DNA of 7,007 bases from an uncultured Ellagibacter sp. GTDB taxonomy: Bacteria; Actinomycetota; Coriobacteriia; Coriobacteriales; Eggerthellaceae. Each line of letters opens with the position of its first letter. Position 1 is the first letter of the stretch. A program made the translations under genes and the position numbers. The notes beneath the pieces were generated by a model. That model did no database searches. It was not told the origin of the DNA and worked only from the letters and a program-made list of their open reading frames with translations. The stretch is from positions 1 through 7,007 of the forward strand of contig NZ_CAKUAL010000088.1 of NCBI RefSeq assembly GCF_934636505.1, read 5' to 3'. Of the stretch, positions 6,651 through 7,007 are shown piece after piece.

Positions 6651-6669
6651 CTATCTATCTATCTATCTA
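6651..6669. repeat. Tetranucleotide microsatellite (CTAT)4.75
   Basis: Four full CTAT units plus CTA run uninterrupted for 19 bases and end at the first base of the terminator stem. Such tracts can change length by polymerase slippage. No ORF with support crosses it, so a coding phase switch is unlikely; length changes could still affect the terminator flank or the 3' end of the transcript. Confidence 0.85.
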
Positions 6670-6704
6670 AGAGGCCGGGCGCACGAGAGTCGCCCGGCCT
6701 CTTT
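6669..6704 (+). terminator. Intrinsic terminator, probable end of the operon, possibly bidirectional
   Basis: AAGAGGCCGGGCG (6669-6681) and CGCCCGGCCTCTT (6691-6703) form a perfect 13-bp stem with a 9-base loop (CACGAGAGT). On the + strand only a short T-run closes it (CTCTTTGC), so the U-tract is weak but the stem is very strong. It lies about 185 bases beyond the ispH stop and is the first terminator-like structure there. The symmetrical A/T stem ends would also allow some termination of leftward transcripts. Confidence 0.8.
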
Positions 6705-6938
6705 GCATAGCATGGGGCGTTGCCGTAGGGCGGAGGGAATCTCCTTGCGGCGGGGAGCCCCCCTGCGGCGAAGCGCCCCTAAATGCAGGGTTGCTTTCTC
6801 GCCTCCCGCCCCCCTTCCTGGGCTTATGGAGGAAATGTGTATGCGGCTGGAAGGGTGATAGAAGCGCGTCGTCCCAGGTCATATGGGGAAAACAGGCCCC
6901 TGAGGCGCCCCCTCCCGGGAAAAAGGCGAGAAAGCCCC
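6705..6938. other. Gene-free GC-rich intergenic stretch
   Basis: I find no credible gene here. The open frames are short, rich in Arg, Pro and Gly, unlike any family I know, and the + strand one (6610-6858) runs straight through the terminator stem. The stretch holds an imperfect 18-bp tandem repeat (6745-6780), one copy of a recurring ATCTCCTTGCG motif (6739-6749) and the left arm of the inverted repeat around the downstream promoter. No tRNA, rRNA, tmRNA or RNase P signature is recognisable. Confidence 0.6.
6745..6780. repeat. Imperfect 18-bp tandem repeat
   Basis: TTGCGGCGGGGAGCCCCC (6745-6762) is followed directly by CTGCGGCGAAGCGCCCCT (6763-6780), identical at 13 of 18 positions. The second unit contains a tiny hairpin, GGCG-AAG-CGCC (6767-6777). 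GC-rich composition raises the odds of chance similarity. Confidence 0.4.
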
Positions 6939-6958
6939 TTGACCGCGGGAGGGGGTGC
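6905..6958. repeat. Long inverted repeat enclosing the -35 box
   Basis: CCCCCTCCCG (6908-6917) is the exact reverse complement of CGGGAGGGGG (6946-6955). Allowing one G-T pair, the arms extend to 6905-6917 and 6946-6958 (13 pairs). The 28-base interval contains the -35 box (6939-6944), and the right arm fills the -35/-10 spacer. It could be an operator with two half-sites or a structure formed by read-through RNA; role is inference. Confidence 0.5.
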
Positions 6959-6967
6959 GCGTAATAT
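6939..6967 (+). promoter_or_regulatory. Near-consensus sigma-70-type promoter firing rightward out of the window
   Basis: TTGACC (6939-6944) and TAATAT (6962-6967) are separated by exactly 17 bases. Each box matches the consensus at most positions, and this is the best promoter in the window. Transcription would start near 6974-6976. The first 30 bases transcribed can form a GC-rich hairpin (6977-6982 with 6995-7000) and contain no start codon with a ribosome site before the window ends. The product is unknown; a stable RNA or a highly expressed gene would fit such a promoter. Confidence 0.75.
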
Positions 6968-7007
6968 ATCTCCTTGCGCCGCGGACGGAAGGAAGCGGCG
7001 GGGCGGG

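Noticed and set aside
6610..6858. 82-residue + strand ORF after ispH
   Set aside because: It translates the microsatellite and the complete terminator stem, is Arg/Pro-rich, has no plausible ribosome site and resembles no family.
6838..6858. Five-codon ORF MRLEG behind GGAGG
   Set aside because: Too short to support, with no structured leader or downstream gene that would make it an attenuation peptide.
6667..6882. 71-residue minus-strand ORF in the intergenic region
   Set aside because: Gly/Pro/Arg-rich sequence with no motif. It also runs into the terminator stem.
6978..7000. Resemblance to the SRP RNA tip (CGGAAGGAAGC)
   Set aside because: The 11-base match looks like the GGAA loop of SRP RNA, but the partner strand lacks the expected CAGG bulge side. 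The site is also only a few bases from the predicted transcript start, too close to the 5' end for that domain.

Overview
This GC-rich window looks like chromosome from a high-GC Gram-positive bacterium. My best guess is class Coriobacteriia (the Eggerthella/Slackia/Gordonibacter group). The guess rests on recalled gene order and protein flavour, not on a search. No mobile element, CRISPR array, rRNA or tRNA is visible.

Positions 1-6484 hold seven genes, all on the + strand and almost without gaps: scpB (5' end cut off by the window), an RluB-family pseudouridine synthase, tyrA with a C-terminal ACT domain, aroA, cmk, a PlsC-family acyltransferase and ispH. The junctions are tight: 2 bp for scpB/rluB, an 11-base overlap for tyrA/aroA, and ATGA overlaps for aroA/cmk and plsC/ispH. 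Only rluB/tyrA (63 bp) and cmk/plsC (81 bp) have spacers. The second spacer holds a hairpin and a possible 25-codon ORF that would itself end in an ATGA overlap with plsC. The set reads as one housekeeping operon: chromosome segregation (ScpB), 23S rRNA modification (RluB), shikimate and tyrosine synthesis (AroA, TyrA), CMP recycling (Cmk), phospholipid synthesis (PlsC) and isoprenoid precursor synthesis by the MEP route (IspH).

Positions 6485-7007 contain no convincing gene. They hold competing inverted repeats just after ispH, a (CTAT)n tetranucleotide tract directly against a perfect 13-bp terminator stem, a GC-rich stretch with short imperfect repeats, and a near-consensus rightward promoter (TTGACC-N17-TAATAT). 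Its spacer is one arm of a long inverted repeat. The gene it drives lies outside the window.

I see no new multi-gene system. The parts least explained by known families are the 523-bp non-coding tail, the long acidic tail of ScpB, the basic insertion in the pseudouridine synthase and the cmk/plsC spacer.
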